Made by a program: the position numbers and the translations under genes. DNA of 47,649 nucleotides from Ophiothrix spiculata (Eukaryota > Echinodermata > Ophiuroidea > Amphilepidida > Ophiotrichidae): assembly GCA_000969725.1 (NCBI GenBank), contig JXSR01S063946.1. The stretch is one strand, 5' to 3'. Position 1 is the first letter of the stretch. Each line of letters begins with the position of its first letter. The notes under the pieces were generated by a model. That model worked only from the letters and a program-made list of their open reading frames with translations. It ran no database searches and was not told where the DNA came from. This document shows positions 1-10,744 of this stretch, one piece after another.

Positions 1-41
1 CCCGGCGGATTGGTTAGCTTGCTGAATTACCAATATTTGAC

Positions 42-51
42 CGGATGTGGT

Positions 52-82
<31 letters not shown>

Positions 83-88
83 GGGGGG
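42..88. repeat. (TG)n microsatellite running into a 23-base G tract
   Basis: A short GT/TG dinucleotide run passes directly into an uninterrupted run of 23 G at positions 66-88. The tract could form a G-quadruplex. Such tracts are slippage-prone, so the length is unreliable. Confidence 0.9.
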
Positions 89-114
89 AGTCTAAACAAA
101 TAAAGTGGTACTCC

Positions 115-490
115 TGCTCATCAGAGCACCTCAAAATTGGACCCTAAAAAATGGCATAATTACTGATAGCAAATTGCACCCCTAAATGGCATAAGGTCAG
201 TTATGATGTTGAAAATCACATCCAAATGGCATAATGGCATAAGTTTGTAAGTTTTTATTCATTTACATGAAGTCAATACTTATTTTCTCTTTATGCAAAC
301 ATGTACAGCACAATACTCAGCTGAGCCACTCTTAAGTGAAGTGACAAGTGACCCTTGATGGTAAAGGTAGCCTGAATTTATAACCCTAAATGGCGTAAAT
401 TATGCTAAAAACTACCCATTTGTCCAAAAACGAAGACGTCACCCAAGGTACAAAATCAGACCCTTCTACGCCATTTTTTATGATGAGCAC
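115..490. repeat. Possible MITE with internal AAATGGCATAA repeats
   Basis: The left edge TGCTCATCA and the right edge TGATGAGCA are reverse complements. Close inside both lies an AAAAAATGGC(A/G)TA motif in opposite orientation. The interior has several further copies of AAATGGCATAA. No target duplication could be confirmed because there is no empty site in the window. Confidence 0.4.
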
Positions 491-599
491 TATTACCAAT
501 TGTCATCTTGAGCGGTCCCTCTGGGTATTTGACATATATATTTCAGAAAGAAGGGTGGGGTTGAAATACATCACTTAATGTTGAGAACCAAAACATATT

Positions 600-785
600 A
601 CACCAGTCAGTTTTGTTTTTAATTTCCTCAACACCGTGTCTGCCTCAATCTGGCTCAAATCCAACAAAATTCAATTACAAAAAGGTAAATTTAGAGAACT
701 AAATCCTCACAGTAATAAAAAAGAAGCAATTACTCAAGGAATTGGAGATAAAATTGAATCCTTCTCTTCAGATTAAATTAAGTTG
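600..785. repeat. Inverted repeat, left copy (partner 6165-6340)
   Basis: This stretch holds blocks such as AATTTCCTCAACA, CAAAATTCAATTACAAAAA and GAAGCAATTACTCAAGGAAT. The reverse complement of 6165-6340 has them in the same order. The two copies enclose about 5.4 kb. They may be long terminal inverted repeats of one composite element, or two copies of one short element inserted in opposite directions. Confidence 0.75.
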
Positions 786-2059
786 TGTACATATGAGCGT
801 TCCAAATTTTGCAGAAACAGGGGTCATTTTTCAACCTTGCATGTCTGTGGACAAAAATGTCCGTGATATTTTTAAAATAGGGGTATATAGTACTTTATGT
901 CCTCGAAATAAAAAAAATAGGGTGATTTTCAGAAAAATGATAATATGTGAATTATGTAAAAATCCAGGGTAAAAATGTAGTTTTATTGTCACAGTATCTC
1001 GATTATGCGCATAATTTATGATATAATTGTTTCGATTTTCCATGGCGATATTAGGCACCGAATGAAAAGCCGCACACATGAGTTAGAACTGATTGATAAT
1101 TTACAAAATGTCTCATCTGCACCCAGATGCAAGAGTACCAGAAGTGAATTTCTGCCAGTTTGCAGGAGCCATTTGTGTTCAAATTCAGGTTAAAATTGGA
1201 GTCATTGTTTAAGCCTTTTTAAGTATCTTATTTCTCCTCTTTAAGTATATAATTTCAATCTTCAAATTGTGTTTTTCACTGCATTTTCAATACATTTCGC
1301 CCAAAATGTCACAACAAAGTTGCACTTCCCCAAGGATACATTAGTATATCCTGTACATTTGTGTATGCAATACATGTATAAGAAACACAAAGTGTAGACA
1401 ATCATTAAGAATTCACACTTACCATGGGTAAAGCTAGAAATAGTGCAAATTACCTAAGACAAAGAGTAAGACAAATAGTTTCAGTTACACACTGTAAAAA
1501 TAATGTTTTACTTTGTTTCCACAACATATCCAATTGTGTTTACTCATAGTTAGGAATAAAATCAAGGTTTTAAGTAGTGTAAAATATAATCGGCATGAAA
1601 ACTTAGAATGTTACAGTGTCCTTGAAATATAAAAAATAGGTGGACTTGAAAAAATATGTCCTCAGAATGTAAAAAAATTTCAAGCCAATTTGTTCTTGTT
1701 TTAAAGGAAAAAAAGGGGGGGGGAAGTTGATTAAATGTCCTTGAAATTGACCCCAATAGGGGATCATTTTCATGCTTGGGAACAACTTGGGTTACACCTT
1801 TGAATACAGACTGGGGGCAGGTATATCTCTTGTAGTTTTTAATATCTGAAATTCAGATTTATAAATAAAAATCAGGAGGAAAGATGCAGGGTCACAATTT
1901 CTGTATCATCTGTCACATCAACAGCTGGTAATTATATCTGATAAGTTGAGTTTGCATTATAATAACATGGTTTTGTTGAGGTTTGTGTTTTATATAGAAA
2001 TATAAGAGAATTCATTCCTACAGTATGCTTAGTCTGTTTGTGTCAAACATAACCAAATT

Positions 2060-2325
2060 CAGGATCTAACTATTTGAAAATACATAGAAACATTGAAAAT
2101 GTAGTCTAGACACATTATAACCCATATCTTCAAAACTGAACATGTTTCAGCCACAAAATGTTGCATGGGATATGAGAAAAATACGAGTAATATTTTAGTA
2201 TTAAAATCAGAAAAAGTTTGGAAAAAGTTGAGCAACCAGGCCCATGCTCCTTTGAATCCCACATTAGGAGGAGGCTCTTTGGAAATTAGCTTTTTTGAAA
2301 CAAACATGCTCCTTTAAATCAATTA
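2060..2325. repeat. Dispersed repeat fragment, related copy in unit A
   Basis: The blocks AACATGTTTCAGCC, GAGAAAAAT and the motif ...AAAAAGTT(G)GAGCAA....ATGCTCCTTT recur at about 13575-13705. The copies are diverged and no termini were defined. Confidence 0.5.
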
Positions 2326-2399
2326 TTTTTTTTATAAATTAATCATTTTATTAGTCTTGAATGTTCCGTTATGAAAAAAAATTAAGCTCGTACCGTAAT

Positions 2400-2605
2400 A
2401 ACGAGCGCATATTTGAAACAAAATGTGTTCGTATTTGGAACAATACCCGCTCCTATTTGAAACAATACGCGCTCGTATTTGAAACAAAACGCGCTTGTAT
2501 TTTAAACAAAACATGCTCGTATTTGAAACAAAACGTGCTCGTATTTGAAACAATACGCGCTCGTATTTGAAACAATACACGCTCGTATTTGAGACAAAAG
2601 GCGCT
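2400..2605. repeat. 22-bp tandem array, left arm of a fold-back
   Basis: About nine units of a 22-bp repeat occur, each containing ATTTGAAACAA and GCTCGT, with ATTTGAAAC-like starts near 2411, 2433, 2455 and onward at a constant 22-bp step. The reverse complement of the same unit forms a second array at 3329-3504. Open frames over this stretch on either strand are translations of the repeat and are not genes. Confidence 0.9.
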
Positions 2606-2734
2606 CCATTTGTTCAAGCCAAGGATAGTGTCAAGGGAATCCTGTGTCAGCCCCAGTGCAATGACTACAACAGGTATCCTCTGAACTTGATGGTAAAATT
2701 AATAGTTTGTAAACTGATTTCTAGTTAGTATATA

Positions 2735-3222
2735 CACTCCCGGTCAAAAGTGTTTGCGCACAAAACCTTTAACCGGCCATATCTCAAGAACCGTTCATCA
2801 TAATATTTTTTCCGATATATATTATATAGATCTAAACAACCCAACAGGAATTGCATTTACCGCATTTGACAATATGGCGTGCTAAACATACTGCATACTT
2901 TCTTCCGCACATTCAGAAACGTAGTTAAATGCATAACTGCACATATGTTGCAAAACTTATAATCTGAAAATGTTCTTTACGGTTACAGGGTGATAACGAG
3001 CACTGATCTAATAAACTACATAGGTACATAGCAAAAAGAGTGTGTGGTGTATTTGTATATGGTCCAGGAAATCAGCCATTTTTATGGTTATGGAAGATTG
3101 AATATCGGAGGAAACATAGATTATTTATATAGGATACATTAGACACCTATAAAAACATGAATTTTTTCTTGGTCATTTGATATAATAATTACGTTTTTGC
3201 CCGTATTTGCGCAAACACTTAA
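2735..3222. mobile_element. Tc1-like nonautonomous element between the fold-back arms
   Basis: It begins CACTCCCGGTCAAAAGTG preceded by TA and ends near TGCGCAAACACTT, a degraded complement of the start. Homologues start at 25036 and 47159, and a more distant one is at 36738. No transposase is visible. It sits between the two inverted 22-bp arrays. Confidence 0.75.
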
Positions 3223-3300
3223 AGTTCAAGAATTAAGAGCTCGTAAATGTATGACAACATTTTCAAATTACAATATTTCCGAGCAACTCCAAAATAAATT

Positions 3301-3325
3301 TTCCAACCTTTTTTTAAGGTTGGAA
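3301..3325. repeat. Short perfect hairpin at the edge of the right array
   Basis: TTCCAACCTT and AAGGTTGGAA flank a short T loop immediately before the right-hand 22-bp array. Confidence 0.85.
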
Positions 3326-3328
3326 ATT

Positions 3329-3504
3329 GTTTCAAATACGAATGCGTTTTGTTTCAAATACGAGCATGTTTTGTTTCAAATACGAGCGCATATTGTTTCA
3401 AATACGAGCGCCTTTTGTTTCAAATACGAGCGCGTATTGTTTCAAATACAAGCGCGTTTTGTTTCAAATACAAGCGCGTTTTGTTTCAAATACGCGCTCG
3501 TAAC
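3329..3504. repeat. 22-bp tandem array, right (inverted) arm of the fold-back
   Basis: Eight GTTTCAAATAC starts are spaced exactly 22 bp apart (3329, 3351, 3373, 3395, 3417, 3439, 3461, 3483). They are the reverse complement of the left array. Continuous short-period tandem repetition without unique spacers excludes a CRISPR array. Confidence 0.92.
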
Positions 3505-4085
3505 ACACTCGTAATGAGCTTGTTAATGTGCTCATAATAAGCTTGTTAACATGCTCGTAACAAGCTTGTTAAAGTGCTCATAATGAGCTCGTTAATGTGC
3601 TCGTAACACGCTTGTAATGATGAACTTGTTACAAGCTTATTACGTATATATTTTTTAAAATAAACTTTGCTAAAATTCACAGATCGTAATTTTATGAGCT
3701 TGTAATTGTATGTATTTTCCAAGCGCATAATTTCTGAGCGTTTCCGAGTTCCACAAATTTACAAGCTTCTAAATCTATGAACATATGGGCAAGTGCAAGC
3801 TTGTATTTGCTCATATTTTAACAAGCTCGTAAAAAACGTGTGCTTGAGCTTACAATTGATTACTTTTACTTAGAATTATGATCTTAAATGAGCTTGAGAC
3901 TTAGAATTGAATTACGGGCTATTACGTAGATGAGCTCATATGAGCTCAGTTTATGTCACATGAGCAAAGACGTGCATGTTACGTTCACATACGAGCTGAA
4001 TACGAGCATGTATTGGCTCGTTTTTATGGTTACATTTTCGTAAGGGTTGTTTCCTTTTTGAGGATGTCCTACACACAAAACAAGC
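3505..4085. repeat. Degenerate region rich in GCTCGT/ACGAGC and GCTTGT/ACAAGC words
   Basis: Words such as GCTCGTAA, GAGCTCGTTAA and AACAAGCTTGTTA recur in both orientations for about 580 bp after the ordered 22-bp array. The period is irregular. It looks like decayed outer sequence of the same fold-back structure. Confidence 0.6.
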
Positions 4086-4370
4086 TTGAGATGTATGAGT
4101 GTCCCAAACTGCATTTCAATTACATGGTTGAAATTCTATCACACCTCTGTGGAGCAAGTCTGCCAAGCCATCTGAATAGATTAAACTTTTAAATGGTTTG
4201 AGCTCTAAATATATCAATACTAGTGTAACCTAATGCGTCATCAAACACTGAGAGAGAGACTATCAATATACAAGACACCATCTGATAAAGTGCAACTGGA
4301 CTATGATCTTTTTAAGTTCAAGATACACAATCTGTAGGTTCTTTTTCAATTTTGTGGCAAGAAATGCATC

Positions 4371-4556
4371 GGGATCCCAAATTTAATTCCACATGTATTA
4401 GTATAGGAAAGCATGCATGTGCTTTTGATCCATTATTTGGTGGCAAATCAATTTTTTCACAAAATACACTTGACAATGCTTTTAGATAGTCACATTCCTC
4501 CATTTTATGCTGTTTTTACTATAAACCATTTTTGATCAAAATCTTATAGTATTGCT
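4371..4556. mobile_element. Truncated piggyBac-like MITE copy
   Basis: This half-element starts at GGGATCCCAAATTTAATTCC and ends AGTATTGCT followed by TTAA. It matches the right half of the complete copy at 17969-18316. The left half is missing. Confidence 0.8.
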
Positions 4557-6164
4557 TTAAGCATTTAAAGAAAGTGAATTATACCAGTGTCTTATATTTA
4601 TACCCTCATTTTAAAATTCTCAAGATTTCATTTGCAACATTTGCCATCGCTAGCTGATCAGTTTTATAGATATATCTTCAAATATTTGTCAGAGTGTTAT
4701 GTAAACACCTTGTCGTCTTTTTGCAATGTCAATGTTTGATTTTATAGGAAATTTTTTCAATGGACAATAAGAATATCAAAAAAGCTTCTTTGTCGTCTAG
4801 GGAGACAACATTTATATTTATAATTTGTGCCTTCCAAATAAATATCCATCATTAATGGATATGATATACTCATACTTTTTCTCTGTAAGTTTCAAGTAAT
4901 TTTGCTTATTCATAACAGAACAAAACATAAAGCGTTTCAAGCAATGTTCAAATCAATCAATATACTTTTATCATTTGTTTACAAACACAAAGATGAGGAA
5001 ATGCACTGATGAGATATTGAGATAATTCATATATAAGTGTTAGAATCCCTACCAGCTGCTTCACAGATAAAGCATCTTGCATGGTAACATGTTATAATTA
5101 ACAATAAATCAGAATCCAGAACACAGATAAATATCAAAATCTTGTGGTATTTCATCACATTAAATATTCATGTAAAATGTATTAAAGACTAATTTAGGTC
5201 GTGAAATTACAAAATGTTGTTTACATGTTGTGAAGGATACAAAAATAAATTTTGAAAATTTAAGGAAGCAATGAGATTTTACAAAATTTTCATGGCATTA
5301 TGTTATTTATAGCATTATGTCCTCAATCGCTATAGTTGTGTGCAAAATTGCTTGTTATAATGTCATGAAATGGGCAGCATTGATGTTATAAATGGTGTCT
5401 TTTTGCCAGAGGAAAATGAACCAAGATCTGTCCAAGTGCATGGCATATTGGAACATCAAATAATATCATTACACAGCATATTGAGAAACAGACAATCTGA
5501 AAGAGGGTATTGCACTGGAAGATTGCAAATAAATACCAGCAAATATTTTTCTAGAATTTGGATATCTAAAATCAGTGACTGGCATGAACTTACTTTATGA
5601 AAAAAAAGTGTTTAAAAGAGGTATCTCCATTTGAATAAAACAGGGAACACATTCCAAGTATATGGCAAGTAATATTACAATCACTAGTTCTTTCCTTTCC
5701 ACATGTCACAAGAAGTCAAAAGGACTTTCAGCATTAGCTTTTAACAACTGTTTTCACTATAAATATTTTTCAGGCAGAAAATATACAATGAAATCACTTG
5801 CAGCTTTATTTCTTGATTACTATTTTTATTAAAATGGTAGAACAACAAATTATATCCATGCCGAATTTACAAAACTGATGCTTTTACATAATCCTTCCAT
5901 TTTTGGAAACAGATTTTAATGCTATCATTCTTTTTGCAAATTAAATACAACAAAATGTACTAACATATAAAATAATTCTGAATTTCAAAAAAAAAAAAAA
6001 AAATAATAATTTTTAAAGATTTATTTATGGTGAGTACTCATCATTTTGATACAATCTGTAGTGATAAAATACTCATTTCATTCCAAATCTAGACCACTTT
6101 GTAAATTCAAATCAATCCTACCAATGTATATTGCAATGTGTGTGATGCAGTTTCAGTCTCTAAT

Positions 6165-6340
6165 TCAATTTAATTTAGAGAGAGGGATTCCATTTTATCT
6201 CCAATTCCTTGAGTAATTGCTTCTTTTTTTTTATCACTGTGAGGATTTTGTTCTCTAAATTTTCCCTTTTTTTTTGTAATTGAATTTTGTTGGAATTTAG
6301 CCAGACTGAAGCAGACACGATGTTGAGGAAATTAAAAGTT
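6165..6340. repeat. Inverted repeat, right copy (partner 600-785)
   Basis: This is the reverse-complement counterpart of 600-785, recognisable by ATTCCTTGAGTAATTGCTTC and TGTTGAGGAAATT. It lies just inside a separate hairpin element at 6409-6583. Confidence 0.75.
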
Positions 6341-6408
6341 CAAATGATTGGTGTCATTTATGATGTGGATCTATATATTGAATGATGAATTTTGATTTGA
6401 GTGGGAGG

Positions 6409-6583
6409 TATCTTATATGTGTACCGCCGCGGCAAAAGGGTCCAGTTGTCGACTCCTACATGTTGCTCATTGTATAGCATATCTGATGTATACAAATACC
6501 ATACATTAGATATGCTACAAGGAGCAACATGTACGAGCCGACAACTGGACCCCTTTGCTGCGGCGGTACACATATATTAGATA
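6409..6583. mobile_element. Fold-back MITE: about 175-bp near-perfect hairpin
   Basis: The left arm TATCTTATATGTGTACCGCC...GGGTCCAGTTGTCG...ACATGTTGCTC is complementary to the right arm ...GAGCAACATGT...CGACAACTGGACCC...GGCGGTACACATATATTAGATA. The arms are about 80 bp with few mismatches around a loop of roughly 20 bp. There is no coding capacity. Family and target duplication are unresolved because no empty site is present. Confidence 0.85.
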
Positions 6584-7509
6584 ATATGCCACTTGCGTTT
6601 TTGTGAAAACATACAAGAGAACATTGACTCAAAATTATTACAACTGCTTGGGGCGTAATCCCAGGGACATAATCCTTATTATCAATATTGTTAAATTATT
6701 TTTTAAGATTTTCTAAAGCAGTAAAGCACACTTATACATTCAATGCGGCCTTGAAGTACTAAGTACAAAAGGTTATATAAAGAATAGGCATCGGGCACTT
6801 TACGACAAACATTTTGCACTCTTTAAACCCTTAAATATTCCATTGAATATCTTGTATTAATGTTCTGTGTTTGCAGTATAGCATCAGTGTTTAATATAGG
6901 GCTATCCCTTTACTTAATACTAACAAAATAGGGCTGAAACAACTCACTTTGTGATATGATACACTCCCAATCACAAGTTGAAATTAAAAATAATTGTAGA
7001 ACTTGCAGGTAAAACTGTATTTGTCATTTAAACTTACACAGGACCATATTTTTCATGGAATTTTCTTTTCATCTTTGCTTACATTTAGTATTATGAAACA
7101 TTGAATAGAAGTTAATATAACTAATCTTCACTAAGTAATACTGCACAGTCATCTTATATGTTGCTGGATGAAATTGTGTGCTCTAATGTGTTTCCCTAAT
7201 GATCTGTATTACTTCTTCAAACTCACATTGGATGATGCACTACCTCAAATCACTAGTTGAAATTCATCTTACTTCTGTTGTATGTGACAGAGTAAATGAT
7301 CCTTGTAATTTGTTTCAAAGCTTACATGATAGTTATATTTTCCATGGTATCTGAAGTCTTTTTCTTTTTACTTTAGCTAACATTAATTGTATGACATGGA
7401 TTAAACATTTTTAAACCAATGTGCAGTTACTTCTCACTTAAAGGATAAATCAATTGGAATTTGTTTCCATTCTAATTGTAATACTAATATTTTCTTTTCT
7501 ATCTAACAG

Positions 7510-7723
7510 ACCATTTAAAACAAAGGCTAGATGATTATGCAGCTTTACCCAAATGGCAAAACAAAATAGTCGTAGTTCGCAACTCAAGAAGAGAAGGCTT
7601 AATAAGGACTAGAATCATTGGTGCTAAACATGCTTCAGGAGAAGTGTTACTGTGGTTAGATGCACATTGTGAGGTGGGAATCAATTGGCTTCCACCACTG
7701 TTAGCACCAATTGCACAAAATAG
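7510..7723 (+). CDS. GALNT7: GALNT7-like polypeptide GalNAc-transferase, internal exon (catalytic domain)
   Basis: This internal exon encodes 70 full codons plus split codons at both ends (2 nt carried in, 2 nt carried out). It is bounded by a pyrimidine-rich acceptor ending AACAG and the donor GTAAGTG. The product starts [10 protein letters not shown], contains RREGLIRTR and ends [10 protein letters not shown]...[13 protein letters not shown]. These are hallmarks of family GT27 enzymes, which in the Golgi move GalNAc from UDP-GalNAc to Ser/Thr of mucin-type glycoproteins. Asp-50 and His-52 of the exon (DAH) form the Asp-x-His metal site, and the REGL stretch lines the nucleotide-sugar site. 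The HLK..LD.Y start and the following exon fit GALNT7, a glycopeptide-preferring member known to act on partly glycosylated substrates. GALNT10 is the main alternative. The N-terminal membrane anchor and earlier catalytic exons were not found in the window. The split arginine codon (AG + A) joins the next exon in frame. Confidence 0.9.
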
Positions 7724-9228
7724 GTAAGTGTGACTTGTCTTTAATATTAAGGTACACATACAGTCCTAGGTCAAAATTCCAGTTGATGATTATGTGACAG
7801 AATATAGGACGTTTTACTGACCATTTAAAATCAGGTAAAACACTTCAATTTAACAGTTGAAACCAGCCAGTTCCATCATGGAAATGGTGCACATTACATT
7901 TTGATTACAACTGTAATTTTGACCTGGATTGTGTTAAAATAGTAGTGACAACTTTAAAGTTGATTAACCCTAACTGCATTTAATCTCACAAAACACTTCC
8001 GAAATTCATGAATAGTTGAAATGCATCATGGGTAAGCACAAAGATATTTTCAGTCACCTGATTGAAATTTGGCCACAGTTACCAATTTCAATGTAGGTAT
8101 TTTCTTTACTGCAGTTATAATAAAGGCCCTATCATACAATGTAGGTATTTTTCTACTGCTGTATCCTCTACTGGATCTTTACTTTTGCTTCTGCACTCTT
8201 AGTTTGAAAGAATACGCAGATTTTGGGTTTCCCAACCGGAAATCAATTGATCCCGAAATTTAATCCCACAATGCACTGATAAAGCATAATGATGTACCCA
8301 AATAGGCGTAAAATGGATGCGCACTACCATCCATCCCAAACAACAGTTCAAATTACCTGCTGTCATGTATAATATGGATTGCAGGCTTGTTCGTTTTACA
8401 GGCAAAACTGTGTTTGGGCCAAAATTTCGGTACAGATTGATTTCCTGTTGGAAACCCTAAATCCACATATTGCAGTTGCCTTTTATACTCCTTTAGAAGC
8501 TTCGGGCATTTTATCACCCTGCCAACTCCTCTCTGTCGTCTTTCTCACTACCATTTTGACTATGGCTGCACCATTTTACCAATGACGATATTGTGTAACA
8601 CGGAAAATCATGGATACCAAAATATTTGATGCTTTTAACCAATTTGGATGTATTTTTGCAATCGAACATCCAATAACCAAAAGCAAGGTGTCATTTTAAA
8701 GCTTAATATGTAATCTTTCAGATGAGATCAAAAAATCAATTTTCATTTGGGGACCCTTAAGGTACCTTTCAATAAGACGGGTCACAAATAGCTTATTTTT
8801 AGTCAAAAGGCCTATAGTTTAATCCAGAGATCTGTAAAAAGTCAGTATTTTTACATTTTTATATTCTGTACTGATAAATTTGAAAATAATGTGATTTTTA
8901 CTTGTCAAATGCCTAATTTAGTGATTAATTTTATCAAAAAATGCACACTAATGTAATACTAACAACAAAACAAAAACAAGTGATAAATTAATGCGAAAAA
9001 TAGCTTGCGCGCGTAAGTCTTACAGGGCATAATATCGTGTTTGCGTATAAGGTCTTTCAAAACCTGTAAATAGTCTTTCAGAACCAGTAAATGGTCTTTT
9101 TCAAAGGAACTATATATATATACAGCTTTTCTTAAGGTGGTTGACATTACTTGAATTTTACTATTTTACCAACTCGATTAAATTCATTAATGCAGTATAT
9201 AATATATTCTATCTCTTCACATCCACAG
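7724..9228 (+). other. GALNT7-like intron between the two catalytic exons
   Basis: This is a 1505-bp intron with GT-AG borders (GTAAGTG donor, CATCCACAG acceptor), phase 2. It holds a dispersed repeat at about 8628-8790 that is shared with unit C. It also has a small near-tandem duplication whose copies start near 8093 and 8139 (shared AATGTAGGTATTTT and TACTGC). No coding signal was seen. Confidence 0.85.
8628..8790. repeat. Dispersed repeat fragment shared with 46037-46449
   Basis: CCAATTTGGATGTA, AATCGAACATCCAATAACC and AGCAAGGTGTCATTTTAAAGC are shared with unit C at about 46317-46440. The end GACGGGTCACA resembles the terminal repeat of that element. Confidence 0.75.
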
Positions 9229-9402
9229 AACTACATCAGTATGTCCAATCATAGATGTCATCGATAATCAAAGCTACAAGCTATACCCACAAGGAACAGG
9301 TGACCAGGATAGAGGAGGCTTTGATTGGAGTCTTTATTGGAAACATTTCCCATTGCCTGAATTTGAAAAATCTAGAAGGAAATATGAGACTGAACCATAC
9401 AG
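9229..9402 (+). CDS. GALNT7: GALNT7-like polypeptide GalNAc-transferase, next internal exon
   Basis: This exon follows the acceptor CATCCACAG and ends at the donor GTAAGAT. One base completes the split Arg codon of the previous exon; then come 57 codons and 2 nt of a further Arg codon. The peptide includes SVCPIIDVIDNQSY, the glycine-rich PQGTGDQDRGG, FDWSLYWKHFPLPEFEK and ends KYETEPY(R). The FDWSLYWK stretch begins the Gal/GalNAc-T motif of GT27 enzymes, which should end in WGGEN in a later exon. The TEPYR ending and PQG.GD stretch match my knowledge of GALNT7 better than of GALNT10, which has a shorter loop and a DWEMYYKR version. The following residues (S-P-x-MAGGLF in the family) are not encoded in the rest of the window as far as I can see. 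Either the next intron exceeds 38 kb or the exon lies in missing sequence. Confidence 0.9.
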
Positions 9403-10125
9403 GTAAGATTCGAAACTAATGAAGTATTCTATTGGATGCAGTTGTTGAATTTAGCATATGGTAGTATATTTGCTGTTGGATTTTCTTCATCAAAAGAAAG
9501 GGATTGGAAACCAAAGTATTTCAGCTGAAGAGAGAAATGTTTAGATTGTCATTCATTCCAAAGGTAAAACACTACACTTTGGCAGCTCCAGGTTTCTAAC
9601 TACTTTATGTTTGTTCACAAATAAGCAATTTCAACAGTTTGGACAAGATTACATTTTGTGACATCAGTCCAACTGACATCAGAAGAAAATTGATTGTGTG
9701 ATTCAACAAATCACCATATCTCCTTATAGAGTGAACCATTGTTTATTTGTGATGAACCCACACAGATAGTTTATGCGCAGTACAAGCAAGTCAACACACT
9801 GTTCATCGTGTGCGTTTTCAGGGAGATTTTCATCGTTGAAAGGTATTCAAACACATTAAATAGTTGTTCATCACTAATCAACAACTTTGTTTTATCATGC
9901 TAAGGTGGCTTGCGGGATAAAAATATGTGGATGCATAGATGCATTGTTGCTGATTTGTGATGACCAACTCTTTAGCATGTTTGAATACCTAAATTAATTT
10001 ATTAGTTATTCTTACAATTTCTTTCAAAGGATAATGATCTCTGATGAAGTATTAACCAAAGATTTTAAAAGTCTTATTTGATGCTCCCTTAGATTAAACA
10101 TTTGAAGATTTCACAGTAAGTTCAA
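9403..10125. other. Intron sequence between the second exon and the triplicated region
   Basis: AT-rich sequence follows the GTAAGAT donor. No exon, repeat copy or RNA gene was recognised. Confidence 0.7.
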
Positions 10126-10578
10126 GCTTATTGCAGCTTGATGAGTAAATTTGGTGATTATGTCTGACACATTGTGTTGTTGTAAAAGGAACAGCTAAAT
10201 GTGCATATCTGAACATTTAATTTTGTAGATTTTTATTAATCATATCTTACTATAACTTCAGATATGACAGCTAGTGTGGTAAACTAATAATCTAAAATAC
10301 TGAATTGAAAAACAGGCTGCAAGTACACATTAGTAAAAAAAATAGTTGAGACATCAAATGAACAACAATTGTCATCATCACTATTTCTCAAAATGTACCA
10401 ATATGTGCACAGAATTAATAAAGGCAAATTAATCTGTTAACATATTTTGAAAATTGGGTTATCAACCAATCTATAATCCATTTGATTTAGTAAGGTTTCC
10501 TTGAATGTCAAAAATCTTATAATTTTCTAATGATTAGCTAGTAAATGCATGGCCCCTTTTTAACATGGATGCGAGCAC

Positions 10579-10744
10579 ATTTTGATCACCGAGTTATCCG
10601 CTGGGATCTCAGTGACGTGAAAAACACCTGGCTTCATCTGTCATAGAGCATCGTAAGATCTTGCTACATTAAAACACAACTGGGAATATTGCTTTATTAG
10701 TTTTACATCATATGTTGCCAAATGACATGCCATAGTGCACTTTT
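10579..10744. promoter_or_regulatory. 166-bp conserved noncoding block, unit A copy
   Basis: This block aligns without indels to 26384-26549 and 40247-40412. By my count there are 7 differences to B and 5 to C. The flanks differ by about a fifth with many indels. All three forward frames have stops, and reverse frames are not conserved as protein. It contains GTGACGTGA (CRE-like) next to CACCTGG (E-box). An intronic enhancer or noncoding RNA is the inference; no function is demonstrated. Confidence 0.5.

Larger units (their letters stand above)
1..7509. other. Noncoding stretch upstream of the first recognised exon; repeat-dense
   Basis: No exon was recognised here. Open frames such as the one near 5370-5600 lack a family match, and those in 2.3-3.5 kb are translations of a 22-bp tandem repeat. 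Because the first recognised exon starts mid-codon, this stretch must contain at least part of an upstream intron. Its repeats are listed separately. The intervals 1200-2050 and 4560-5980 show only AT-rich sequence. Confidence 0.7.

Noticed and set aside
3329..3504. CRISPR-like regular array
   Set aside because: The unit is contiguous at 22 bp with no unique spacers, and the context is eukaryotic.
2332..3537. Open frames of up to 105 codons on both strands with FKYERVLFQIRA-like repeats
   Set aside because: They are translations of the 22-bp tandem array and are open by repeat structure.
5370..5600. 76-codon frame considered as an upstream GALNT exon
   Set aside because: It has no GT27 motif, its splice signals were not convincing, and its composition is like its surroundings.
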